Below are positions 8,350 to 15,598 of a stretch of 51,327 nucleotides of DNA, piece after piece. The notes under the pieces were generated by a model. It saw nothing but the letters and a program-made list of their open reading frames with translations, ran no database searches and had not been told where the DNA came from. The first letter of the stretch is position 1, and every line of letters starts with the position of its first letter. The translations under genes were made by a program, and so were the position numbers. The stretch is from Anaerolineales bacterium (GTDB lineage: Bacteria > Chloroflexota > Anaerolineae > 4572-78 > J111): positions 1-51,327 of the forward strand of contig JACKAT010000037.1 of assembly GCA_020634935.1 (NCBI GenBank). The letters run 5' to 3'.

Positions 8350-9927
8350 CTAAGCCGTGACCGGCATTGGGGCTGGCGTTTTGGCTCGGCCCTGGCGAAG
8401 AACGACGAAAGCCCAGCCCGTTCTGATAACGCCCCACCCGAGGGCGAGTAGCCCACTCCCCACCAGCATATAGCCCAGATCAGGAATGCCCCACAGCAAG
8501 GCGGGTAAGGGCGCAAATATTCGGGGTAAACCTACCAGAATGAAGCAAGCCCAAAGCAGGTTCAAAACAAGCGGGAGCGCGATCTGCCAGCCTCGGCTCA
8601 GCCAGCCGGTTGGCTGGTGTTGCGGTTGGTTTCGCCAACGCCGGAATAAGACCACCGACCGGATCATCCCCAGGATTTGGATGACAACCAGGCCAACCAC
8701 AATACTATGCACCATGAGCGAGTCGTAGACGTGCTCAACCATCGGCTGCCGCCCAACGAGTAAATTGACGATGTTGGGGGCAATTGTCTGAAAGCGGGCC
8801 GTAGCCGGAATGTTGTTGGCGTTCGAGAGCACCACCACGCCCCAACCGGTTTCGGGGACCAGGACCATGAAGGTGTGAAAGCTGAAGGTATCGCCATCGT
8901 GCCAGACCGTTGGCACGCCATTGAGCGGCCCCACCTCCCAACCCATAGCATAAGCGGTTTCGCTTTCGCCTTGTTGCGCCGCCGGGCGGTGTAGCTCAGC
9001 TATCCCTGCGGCCGAGAGGATGGCGGCCTCGCCATAACGCCCATCATTAAGGTGGGCGATAAGATAGTGGCTCATATCCTCGGCGCTGGAGATCAGGAAG
9101 CCGGAGGAGATGCTGCCGCGTGGAAACGGCTCATCAAAGGCCAGGGGTTGCCCGAACACGGCTTGATGCCCTAGAGCCAGCCCGTGCGCTTGGGCCGCCG
9201 TCTTCGAGGTGAACGAGTTCGGCATGGCCAGCGGGGTTAAGATATGCTGCTGGATGTAATGCTCATAATCCTGACCGGAGACCATTTGGACAATCAATCC
9301 TAGCACCTGGTAGTTACAATTGCTGTATTGATACGTTGCGCCCACCGGCTGGGTCAATTCCACCTCGCTCAGGCGGCGCACTCTGTTCTCCAGAGCAGCG
9401 GCACTGGTGTCGAAGTCAATTGATTCCCGGCGTCCTGCCGCCGTGGAGAAGCCGCTGGTCTGATTGAGGAGATGGCGCACCGTAATTTGGGCCGAAGCCG
9501 CTTCATCAGCGACCCGGAACCAGGGGATATAGCGCTGCACCGGCGCATCCAGTTCGATCTTCCCCGCTTCGACCAGTTGCATAACTGCCAGAGCGGTAAA
9601 GGATTTGGTGGTCGAGCCGAGGATAAAGGGCGTTTGCGGCGTCACTGCTCGCCCGGCTGGATCGGCCAGGCCAAAACCTCCGAGATGTACAATCTGATCG
9701 CCTTGGACGATACCCAAGGCCAGACCAGGGATACCTTGGGCCTCCATCTCGGTCTCGACGAAGCGGTCGATGGCCTCAAAATCCGGGCCGGTGGTGGCTG
9801 ATAAAGCGGCTGTCCTGGCTCGCGGTTGGGCCAAGAACACTGTTGCCATCAACAACACGATCAGGAGGGCCAGGGTTGTGCTCCATCTGACGAGACTAGG
9901 CGCAAGGGTTATTCTCTTATTATTCAT
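8350..9927 (-). CDS. Membrane-anchored serine hydrolase (class C beta-lactamase-like) with C-terminal membrane segments
   Basis: A 525-residue protein with an N-terminal signal/anchor (about 15-34), a periplasmic-type serine hydrolase domain and about three hydrophobic helices after residue 400. Catalytic motifs are visible: STTK (105-108), YSN in QYSNCNYQ near residue 200, and HDG in VWHDGDTF near 343 in place of KTG. Relatives include D-aminopeptidases, esterases and penicillin-binding-like enzymes; the C-terminal membrane part resembles many Firmicutes and Chloroflexota 'serine hydrolase' proteins. The substrate is unknown. Its leader contains the shared promoter block (10105-10166) and a copy of the 130-bp element between promoter and start codon. 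Confidence 0.85.
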   Translation of the reverse strand: MNNKRITLAPSLVRWSTTLALLIVLLMATVFLAQPRARTAALSATTGPDFEAIDRFVETEMEAQGIPGLALGIVQGDQIVHLGGFGLADPAGRAVTPQTPFILGSTTKSFTALAVMQLVEAGKIELDAPVQRYIPWFRVADEAASAQITVRHLLNQTSGFSTAAGRRESIDFDTSAAALENRVRRLSEVELTQPVGATYQYSNCNYQVLGLIVQMVSGQDYEHYIQQHILTPLAMPNSFTSKTAAQAHGLALGHQAVFGQPLAFDEPFPRGSISSGFLISSAEDMSHYLIAHLNDGRYGEAAILSAAGIAELHRPAAQQGESETAYAMGWEVGPLNGVPTVWHDGDTFSFHTFMVLVPETGWGVVVLSNANNIPATARFQTIAPNIVNLLVGRQPMVEHVYDSLMVHSIVVGLVVIQILGMIRSVVLFRRWRNQPQHQPTGWLSRGWQIALPLVLNLLWACFILVGLPRIFAPLPALLWGIPDLGYMLVGSGLLALGWGVIRTGWAFVVLRQGRAKTPAPMPVTA

Positions 9928-9951
9928 CTTTCGTTCCTGGTTTTTCTACAA

Positions 9952-10066
9952 TACGACTTACGCAGTTGGGTGTAACGAACCCGGTGACAGTCACTTGATC
10001 GTGATAAATCGACTTGTTTGGACTAAACGGACGTTCATTTTCGGCAAAAAGTGACTGTCACCTTTT
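9952..10066. mobile_element. 130-bp inverted-repeat element, copy B (one end lost)
   Basis: It starts ACGACTTACGCAGTTGGGTG and has both inner GTGAC-GTCAC palindromes, but stops after GTGACTGTCACCTTTTT, lacking the outer ~20 bp of the other end. It sits in the leader of the serine hydrolase gene. Its outward end provides TTACAC, 16 nt, TATTGT on the minus strand, a possible accessory promoter. Confidence 0.8.
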
Positions 10067-10104
10067 TCATATACAAGTAAGATAGGTTTGATAATGATGC
10101 GTTC

Positions 10105-10166
10105 ACTATAGCAGTAAACCAGGGGCAACGTCAGGAGTCTATGGGTGTAGAGAGGGGGTTTATTTT
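10105..10166 (-). promoter_or_regulatory. Shared promoter/operator block, copy 2 (serine hydrolase)
   Basis: Minus strand: AAATAAACCCCCTCTCTACA, then GACTCCTGACG (-35-like at 10129-10134), CCCCTGGTTTAC and TATAGT (-10-like at 10105-10110), spaced 18 nt. It corresponds base for base over most of its length with 4881-4943. The regulated gene would be 8350-9927. Confidence 0.6.
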
Positions 10167-10177
10167 GCCTCGGCCCA

Positions 10178-11224
10178 TTAGTTGTTTGAAAAACTTTGGG
10201 CTAACGCGTTTTCAATCATCTCCGCGAGTTGCTGATGTATTTCGGCCCGAGACCGCTCGCTACTATCGGTGCAAATGGCCTCGCTGTCGCCCTCACTTTG
10301 CAGGATAAAAGCGCCTTTCGAGGTACATTCGCTGAAGGAACTGAATTGGGTGGCGTCAGGCACGGTTTTGTAGTTTGCATCGCGGATCAGCCCTTCCAGA
10401 GCCGAAGCATTAAGCCCCGGTAAGATTGTATCAGGCCGGCCCAGATTGATGATGGTAACGGGGATTGAAATATGACTTAAACTGGCCGGGGTGAAAACGG
10501 TGCTCAACTCAGGATCAACCGCAATAGCCACTTTGATCCGACTATCGTAAGCCGCGTGTTCTAAGCTGCTGAGATCCGCCTCGTGCAGGTCAACTCCATT
10601 CTTGGCAAACCAAATGCAATCCAGACCTATGGCTGCCTCGCCGTCACACATTTGGGCGTAACCGTCCGGATCAATCTCTGCCCCGGCCAGCGTCAGGGCG
10701 GATGTGCCACCCAGTAAAAAGCCTACGACGCCGATGCTATCTTGTTTGATATGGGTGTTCAGAACCGCGTCCTGTTCAAGGGCAGTGAGCGTGGCTGATA
10801 GATCGGCCGGCCGTAACCAGGGTTCGGCAACAGCCGCTGGCGCCTCATCAGGACCCAGTTGAGGCGAGTGCGGTTGGGCCACGATGAACCCGCGGGTGGC
10901 TAGATACGAGGCAATCCAGCCGCTCATAGTGGGGTTAGCCCGTAAGCCACCGTGTGTCAGTAGAACCACGGGAAACTCGCCTGCCGCTATGCCCGCAGCC
11001 TGATGAGCCGGTACGCCTTGAAAAACCTTGTTGCCTCCCACCTCCGTGCGAGAACCGCCACCGATGGTCGGATACCAAACACTAACGCTGATCGGCGTAT
11101 CACGGTCTGGAGCAGCGACCTCTATGGTCCGTAACCCGGCCGCAGGCGAAGAACTTGGCTGAGCGCAAGCCGTGAACAATAAAAATACTACGACAACCAT
11201 TATGAATCGAGCATAGAATTTCAT
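10178..11224 (-). CDS. Lipoprotein with dienelactone-hydrolase-like fold, catalytic Ser and His lost
   Basis: A 348-residue protein with a signal peptide and lipobox (LLFTAC, Cys 20). The core resembles predicted dienelactone hydrolases / PAF-acetylhydrolase-like proteins: VVLLTHGG oxyanion region, GFIVAQPHSPQ, and a nucleophile-elbow position reading VVGFLLGG, where relatives have GHSFGG. The Ser is therefore Leu. Near the C-terminus ATQFSSFSECT stands where relatives have a GHFSF-type sequence, so the catalytic His is Gln. The fold appears intact and the reading frame is open, suggesting a non-hydrolytic binding lipoprotein (inference) rather than a decaying gene. A 130-bp element copy lies 46 bp upstream. 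Confidence 0.75.
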   Translation of the reverse strand: MKFYARFIMVVVVFLLFTACAQPSSSPAAGLRTIEVAAPDRDTPISVSVWYPTIGGGSRTEVGGNKVFQGVPAHQAAGIAAGEFPVVLLTHGGLRANPTMSGWIASYLATRGFIVAQPHSPQLGPDEAPAAVAEPWLRPADLSATLTALEQDAVLNTHIKQDSIGVVGFLLGGTSALTLAGAEIDPDGYAQMCDGEAAIGLDCIWFAKNGVDLHEADLSSLEHAAYDSRIKVAIAVDPELSTVFTPASLSHISIPVTIINLGRPDTILPGLNASALEGLIRDANYKTVPDATQFSSFSECTSKGAFILQSEGDSEAICTDSSERSRAEIHQQLAEMIENALAQSFSNN

Positions 11225-11270
11225 TGATTAAACTCCTTTTATACAGTGACGACTTCTACAATATCACTTT

Positions 11271-11400
11271 TATGACTTACGCAGTTGGGTGTAACGAATC
11301 AGGTGACAGTCACTTTTGGCCGAAAATGAACGTCCATTTAGCCCAAACCGGTCAATTTATCACACCCAAGTGACTGTCACCTTTTGAACTGCGTAACTTA
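11271..11400. mobile_element. 130-bp inverted-repeat element, copy C (intact)
   Basis: A full-length copy beginning TATGACTTACGCAGTTGGG and ending CTTTTGAACTGCGTAACTTA. It is flanked by TCACTTT (11264-11270) and TAACTTT (11401-11407), 6 of 7 identical, consistent with a 7-bp target duplication. Confidence 0.85.
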
Positions 11401-11439
11401 TAACTTTATTAACCTGAGTTCGGAAATTTATGTTCTTCA

Positions 11440-11595
11440 TGTCATTTCGTAGCGCTGGCGGAGAAATCCCGGTGATAATCCAATAAAAAGTGATTTGGCC
11501 GGGAAACTTTGAAGCGACAACGTCAAATTTTCCCGGCGAATATTTCGTTATGGCTATGCCTGAGGGATTTCTCCGCCTCCGGCTGCGAAATGACA
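11440..11595. repeat. CATTTCG-type dispersed inverted repeat, copy 2 (composite)
   Basis: Outer arms TGTCATTTCGTAGCG / CTGCGAAATGACA with GGAGAAATCCC / GGGATTTCTCC enclose an inner segment with CCGGGAAAC...TTTTCCCGG. Copy 3 (48922-49077) carries a related inner segment in the opposite orientation, so the inner part can invert or be exchanged. Confidence 0.8.
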
Positions 11596-11675
11596 TGCTC
11601 AGCGCTAATTGTCGAACTCAGGTTATTAGGTCAGGCTTTTCCCCTTCATACCTCGTCTTTTTGCGACGCTCGCCT

Positions 11676-11784
11676 GGCGATTTATCGCCCCACTATTGAA
11701 CGGCGCCCCATGAATTGGGCTATTTTGGTCAAGCGGGATAGTCCGATTTATCGGACGCGGTTCAATAGCCCTGCGATTTATCGC
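11676..11784. ncRNA. Cluster of nested hairpins, candidate structured RNA or DNA
   Basis: Three hairpins share the centre CGATTTATCG: GGCGAT/ATCGCC at 11676-11689, GTCCGAT/ATCGGAC at 11741-11756 and GCGAT/ATCGC at 11773-11784. The middle one is enclosed by GGGCTATT (11717-11724) pairing with AATAGCCC (11764-11771). No ORF explains it. The central motif resembles the centre of the 130-bp element, so derivation from a related repeat is possible. Confidence 0.35.
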
Positions 11785-11830
11785 GGAGGGAGCTCCGGCC
11801 ACCGAAGCTGTCACCATCTCCGGCTGTAGT

Positions 11831-11942
11831 TAAAAACGGCGACAATCCCGGGGGCGATCAGATACCATTTCCAGCCGACTCGCCAGTGCGTGGCCTGACG
11901 AAGCCACGTACCTCCGTTTGAGTACTAGACGTGCCGTTTTTA
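11831..11942. ncRNA. Candidate structured RNA closed by a 10-bp perfect terminal stem
   Basis: TAAAAACGGC (11831-11840) is the exact reverse complement of GCCGTTTTTA (11933-11942). Inside, TGCGTGGC and GCCACGTA (11887-11910) form an 8-bp hairpin with one wobble pair, and GTAC..GTAC pairs may form another. The strand is unknown. I do not recognise a known riboswitch. On the minus strand a short degenerate coding trace ending WKWYLIAPG...NYSRRW also reads through it, so a gene fragment is an alternative. Confidence 0.3.
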
Positions 11943-12051
11943 TTTACGACCAGTATAGCCACCCGCAGTCGAGAAATGATGTGAGAGGTGTCACGGTTGG
12001 GGTCATATTGATCGTGTGAGGGTCATAGAGAAGCTGTGAGTGGCCTTCTTA

Positions 12052-12150
12052 TGAGTTACGCCGGATAGTCACTTGGATGCCATAAATCGACCTGTTTGGG
12101 CCAAAGGAACACGCATTTTAATTGAAAAGGGACTGTCACCTGGTTCGGTC
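12052..12150. mobile_element. 130-bp inverted-repeat element, copy D (degenerate)
   Basis: It starts TGAGTTACGCCGGATAGTCAC, keeps the centre GCCATAAATCGACC and GGGACTGTCACCTGGTTCGG, but both ends are shortened. Confidence 0.7.
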
Positions 12151-12201
12151 AACATTTGGGAGGGGAGGGGAGAGGCAAAGACGATTATTCTTCTTGGGTT
12201 G

Positions 12202-12663
12202 ACCAGTCGAAGGTGGTTCTGCCCGCTGCGAAAGGCGGTCCGGCTAGTCGAAGGTCGTTCCGCACGCTGGCGGAGGGGGGTCCGACTAGTCGAAGGTGGT
12301 TCCGCGCGCCGGCGGAAGGGGGTCCGACTAGTCGAAGGGGGTTCCGCGCGCTGGCGGAAGGGGGTCTGACTAGTCGAAGGGGGTTCCGCACGCTGGCGGA
12401 GGGAGGTCTGACTAGTCGGAGGGGGTTCCGCGCGCTGGCGGAGGGAGGTCTGACTAGTCGGAGGTGGTTCCGCACGCTGGCGGAAGGGGGTCTGACTAGT
12501 CGGAGGTGGTTCCGCACGCTGGCGGAAGGGGGTCTGACTAGTCGAAGGGGGTTCCGCACGCTGGCGGAGGGGGGTTCGGCTGGTCGAAGGTGGTTCCGCA
12601 CGTTGCGAAAGGCGGTCCGGCTAGTTACAGGTTGTTTCGCTCGGCGCGAGAGGGGGTTTGGTG
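12202..12663. repeat. Tandem array, 42-bp unit, about 11 copies
   Basis: Units of the form CTAGTCGAAGGTGGTTCCGC + GCGCTGGCGGAAGGGGGTCTGA repeat head to tail. Each unit has an internal hairpin TTCCGC(n6)GCGGAA. Because 42 is divisible by 3 and the unit lacks stops in several frames, long ORFs appear on both strands; their proteins are simple 14-residue repeats and are not credible genes. The first and one of the last units share GCGAAAGGCGGTCCGG, marking array edges. The array lies between the helicase gene and the structured region. Confidence 0.9.
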
Positions 12664-12817
12664 CGCCGAAAGAAGATAATCTGGTTTTATTTCTTGACCC
12701 TATTTAGTAGATGACAAGTACCCCCTTCGACAAGCTCAGGGTACAGCTTCGATATGGCTTCGTTTGCTCAGGATGCGGTGGTCTGAGTTGGTTATTTGAC
12801 GCCCCACAGCTTACGTG

Positions 12818-15472
12818 TTATGGACTCTGCCCCACGATCTCTAGAATAGCCAAAGTTTCCCGCTTGCCGCCCAGGCCGTCCTCACCGGCGGGGCCGACGC
12901 AGGAAGGGCAGCCGTCGACGCAGGGGCAGGTGGCGACTAAGTCGTAGGCGTGCCGGAGGAGGTCGGCGTGGAGATCGAACAGGCGGCGGCTGAAACCGAG
13001 GCCGGCGGGAACGCGGTCGAAGATGATGATGGTCGGTTGGCCCTCGGCCAGCGGCGATTGGGGATCGGCGTGGAGGCCGAGGTCGTGGGTGTCGCACATG
13101 AGAAAGAGGGGGGCGAGATGGCCGAGGGCATCGGCCAGGCCGGATAGCCCGCTGCGGGTGCGGACGGCGGTCTCGGCGCGGCGGTGGCAGGTGCGGCAGA
13201 GCGTGACCAGGTTTGACAGTTGGTTGGCTGCTTCATACGAATCGAACTGGCGAAAGGGAATTTTGTGGTGGACATCGTGCTGGCGATCCGTTTCCGGCGC
13301 GCCGCACAGTTGGCAGCGATAACCGTCGCGGGCGCGGGCCTGGTTGCGCCGGCGGGGCCAGTTGGGGCCGTAGTTGTTGGGGTCGTTGCTCCACAGGCCG
13401 GCGTCGCGCAGCGCTTGCACCGTTGCCGGGGCGAGCGTCAGCCAGTAGCCGGTGGTTTGGAGTTCGCTGGGCGGCAGGGTGACTTCGTCTTCGCCCAGGC
13501 GCTCGTGGCTAAACCAGCTCAGCATACGGTAGCCAATGACTTGGGTTGTCACCAGAATTTCGCCGTGGCTTTTGGTTGCGCCGGTGGCCGGCGTGTGATC
13601 GATCTGGTCGATGAGCTGCACTGTCGTTTCGCGCAGCGGCTCGGTGTAGTAATCGACAGTCACCGGACGCAGCCGGGCGACCTGCTGCTCGAGGTCGAGG
13701 GTTTCCACCCGAAAACTTTGCCCTTCATGCAGGTAGATCGCTTCGGGATGAACCATCCAGTCCGCGCTGGCCACATCCACCTCGCCGATGGTGGCCCAGA
13801 CGTCGTTTTCGTCGCCGGCCTGGAGCGTGACCTTGCTGGGCGATGCCGTCCGCAGGGAGACGAGTTGGGCCGGATAATGCTCGTCCATCCAGAAATATTG
13901 GTCGTTTGATCGATGCAGTTCGCCGCTGTCATAGAGGTACTGCAAGAATTCGGCCAGCACGGTTGGTTCGACTCGACCGAACGCCTCATCGGTGCGGAAC
14001 GGCAGTTCAAAGGCAGCGCAGCGCAGATGTTGCAGCAGGATAAGCAGGTTATCGGGATCGATGAGCGCCTGTTCGGGTGTGCGTTCGAAAAAGTAGTCGG
14101 GGTGATGGGCCAGAAATTGATCGAGCGGGTTGGCCGAGGTAATCAAGATCGCCACCGATGGCTCCTCTTGCCGACCGGCGCGACCGGCCTGCTGCCAGGT
14201 GCCGGCAATCGTGCCGGGATAGCCGACCAGTACCGCCGCACTCATTTGGCCGATGTCGATGCCAAGTTCGAGGGCGCTGGTGGCGACCACGGTTTTGACG
14301 TCGCCGCTGCGTAGACCTTGCTCGATGTCGCGGCGCTGGCGGGGGAGGTAGCCGCTGCGGTAGGCGCGGATGGGGGGACTGAGAATTGAGAATTGAGAAT
14401 TGAGAATTGAGAATGGGGGATTGGGAGATGGGAGATTAGGAGATGGGGGATTGGGAGATTGGGACGATGAGGGTTGGGTGGTGGGTGGTGGTGGGGATGT
14501 CAAAATAGTGTCTTTGAGGTAGGTGAGGAGGAGTTCGACGGTGCGGCGGGTGCGGGCGAAGAGGATGGTTTGGAGATTGTGGTGAAAGAGGTCTTGGGCC
14601 AGGCGCACGGCTTCGAGGAGGCTGCTGCGGCGGAGACCGAGGTCGGCGTCGATGATGGGGGGGTTGTAGATGAGAAACTGTTTCTGGCCCTTGGCGGCGC
14701 CGTCGTTGTCCACCAGGACGGTTGGCGCTTCGATGAGGCGTTCGGCCAGTTCGGTGGGGTTGGCGATAGTGGCGGAGGTGAGAATGAACTGCGGCTCGGC
14801 GCTGTAAAAGGCGGCGATACGTTTGAGCCGCCGTAGGACGTTGGCGACGTGGGAGCCGAAGACGCCTCGGTAGACGTGCATCTCGTCGATGACGACAAAA
14901 CGTAGGTTGCGAAAAAAGTCGGCCCATTTGGTGTGGTGTGGCAGGATGGCGGTGTGCAGCATATCGGGGTTGGTCAGAACGATGCGGGCTTGGCGGCGAA
15001 TCGCCGGACGGGCGGCGGCGGGGGTGTCGCCGTCGTATGTCGCCACCGACGGGAATGATGAACCTTGACCGCCGGCGGCTGGCTGCTGACGGCTGATCGC
15101 TGACAGCTTGTTCAGGGCCGCGGCTTGATCGTGGGTGAGGGCTTTGGTGGGGAAGAGGTAGAGGGCGCGGGCGTGAGGATCGTTGAGCAGGTGATCGAGC
15201 ACGGGCAGGTTGTAGCAGAGGGTTTTGCCGCTGGCGGTGCCGGTGACGATGATCGGATTTTGGCCGGCTTGAAGGTGGGACCAGGCCGCCGCCTGGTGGG
15301 TGTATAACTGGTTGATGCTCAGTTCGGACAAGGTATGGCGTAAGGTTGGGTGAAGGTTAGGGGGCAGGGGGGCTGTTTGGGCCGGTTGGCCCGGCCGGGT
15401 GTGCCAGGCGGCGATGTTGGGCGCAATGGTGGGCGTATCGCGCCAGCGGTTTAAGAGATCGTCCAGAGACAT
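12818..15472 (-). CDS. mrfA: YprA-like DEAD/DEAH helicase with DUF1998-type Cys cluster and embedded HNH motif
   Basis: A ~884-residue SF2 helicase. Visible motifs: TGTASGKT (Walker A), IDEMHVYRG (DEMH, motif II), LTSATIANP (III), ALELGIDIGQM (V) and QQAGRAGR (VI). The C-terminus has the four-Cys cluster CPCVDGCPSCVGP characteristic of YprA/MrfA-type DUF1998 helicases. Before it lies an HNH-like segment: RDGYRCQLCG, VHHKIP and LVTLCRTCHRRAE, with two CxxC pairs and the HH of the motif. Two low-complexity insertions are read from dispersed repeats, one after ALNKLSAISRQQPAAGG and a Ser/Pro/Asn-rich stretch between the two helicase lobes (about 14380-14470). An upstream TTG gives a longer form; ATG at 15472 is preferred. 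Confidence 0.85.
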   Translation of the reverse strand: MSLDDLLNRWRDTPTIAPNIAAWHTRPGQPAQTAPLPPNLHPTLRHTLSELSINQLYTHQAAAWSHLQAGQNPIIVTGTASGKTLCYNLPVLDHLLNDPHARALYLFPTKALTHDQAAALNKLSAISRQQPAAGGQGSSFPSVATYDGDTPAAARPAIRRQARIVLTNPDMLHTAILPHHTKWADFFRNLRFVVIDEMHVYRGVFGSHVANVLRRLKRIAAFYSAEPQFILTSATIANPTELAERLIEAPTVLVDNDGAAKGQKQFLIYNPPIIDADLGLRRSSLLEAVRLAQDLFHHNLQTILFARTRRTVELLLTYLKDTILTSPPPPTTQPSSSQSPNPPSPNLPSPNPPFSILNSQFSILSPPIRAYRSGYLPRQRRDIEQGLRSGDVKTVVATSALELGIDIGQMSAAVLVGYPGTIAGTWQQAGRAGRQEEPSVAILITSANPLDQFLAHHPDYFFERTPEQALIDPDNLLILLQHLRCAAFELPFRTDEAFGRVEPTVLAEFLQYLYDSGELHRSNDQYFWMDEHYPAQLVSLRTASPSKVTLQAGDENDVWATIGEVDVASADWMVHPEAIYLHEGQSFRVETLDLEQQVARLRPVTVDYYTEPLRETTVQLIDQIDHTPATGATKSHGEILVTTQVIGYRMLSWFSHERLGEDEVTLPPSELQTTGYWLTLAPATVQALRDAGLWSNDPNNYGPNWPRRRNQARARDGYRCQLCGAPETDRQHDVHHKIPFRQFDSYEAANQLSNLVTLCRTCHRRAETAVRTRSGLSGLADALGHLAPLFLMCDTHDLGLHADPQSPLAEGQPTIIIFDRVPAGLGFSRRLFDLHADLLRHAYDLVATCPCVDGCPSCVGPAGEDGLGGKRETLAILEIVGQSP
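14376..14470. repeat. Low-complexity repeat inserted in frame in the helicase gene
   Basis: GAGAATT units (GAGAATTGAGAATTGAGAAT) followed by GATTGGGAGATGGGAGATTAG units lie within the helicase reading frame, coding a Pro/Ser/Asn-rich linker. The same sequence type is found in the non-coding stretch 3091-3180. Confidence 0.8.
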
Positions 15473-15598
15473 AACGGCGGCTCGCAACAAAAACGTGTTG
15501 CTGCAACTTTACCAGTTCAGGCTGTGTTTTCCAAACTCATAGGACTTGTGCAGATAAGCCTATCAATCAGATGATTGTCGGTCGTTCAAGCCTTATTT

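Noticed and set aside
11831..11942. Known riboswitch such as c-di-GMP or guanidine
   Set aside because: The conserved cores I know for these classes are absent, so only an unnamed structured candidate is reported.
12156..12707. Long open frames on both strands through the 42-bp array
   Set aside because: They result from a stop-free 42-bp unit; the products are pure 14-residue repeats on both strands, with no credible start signals.
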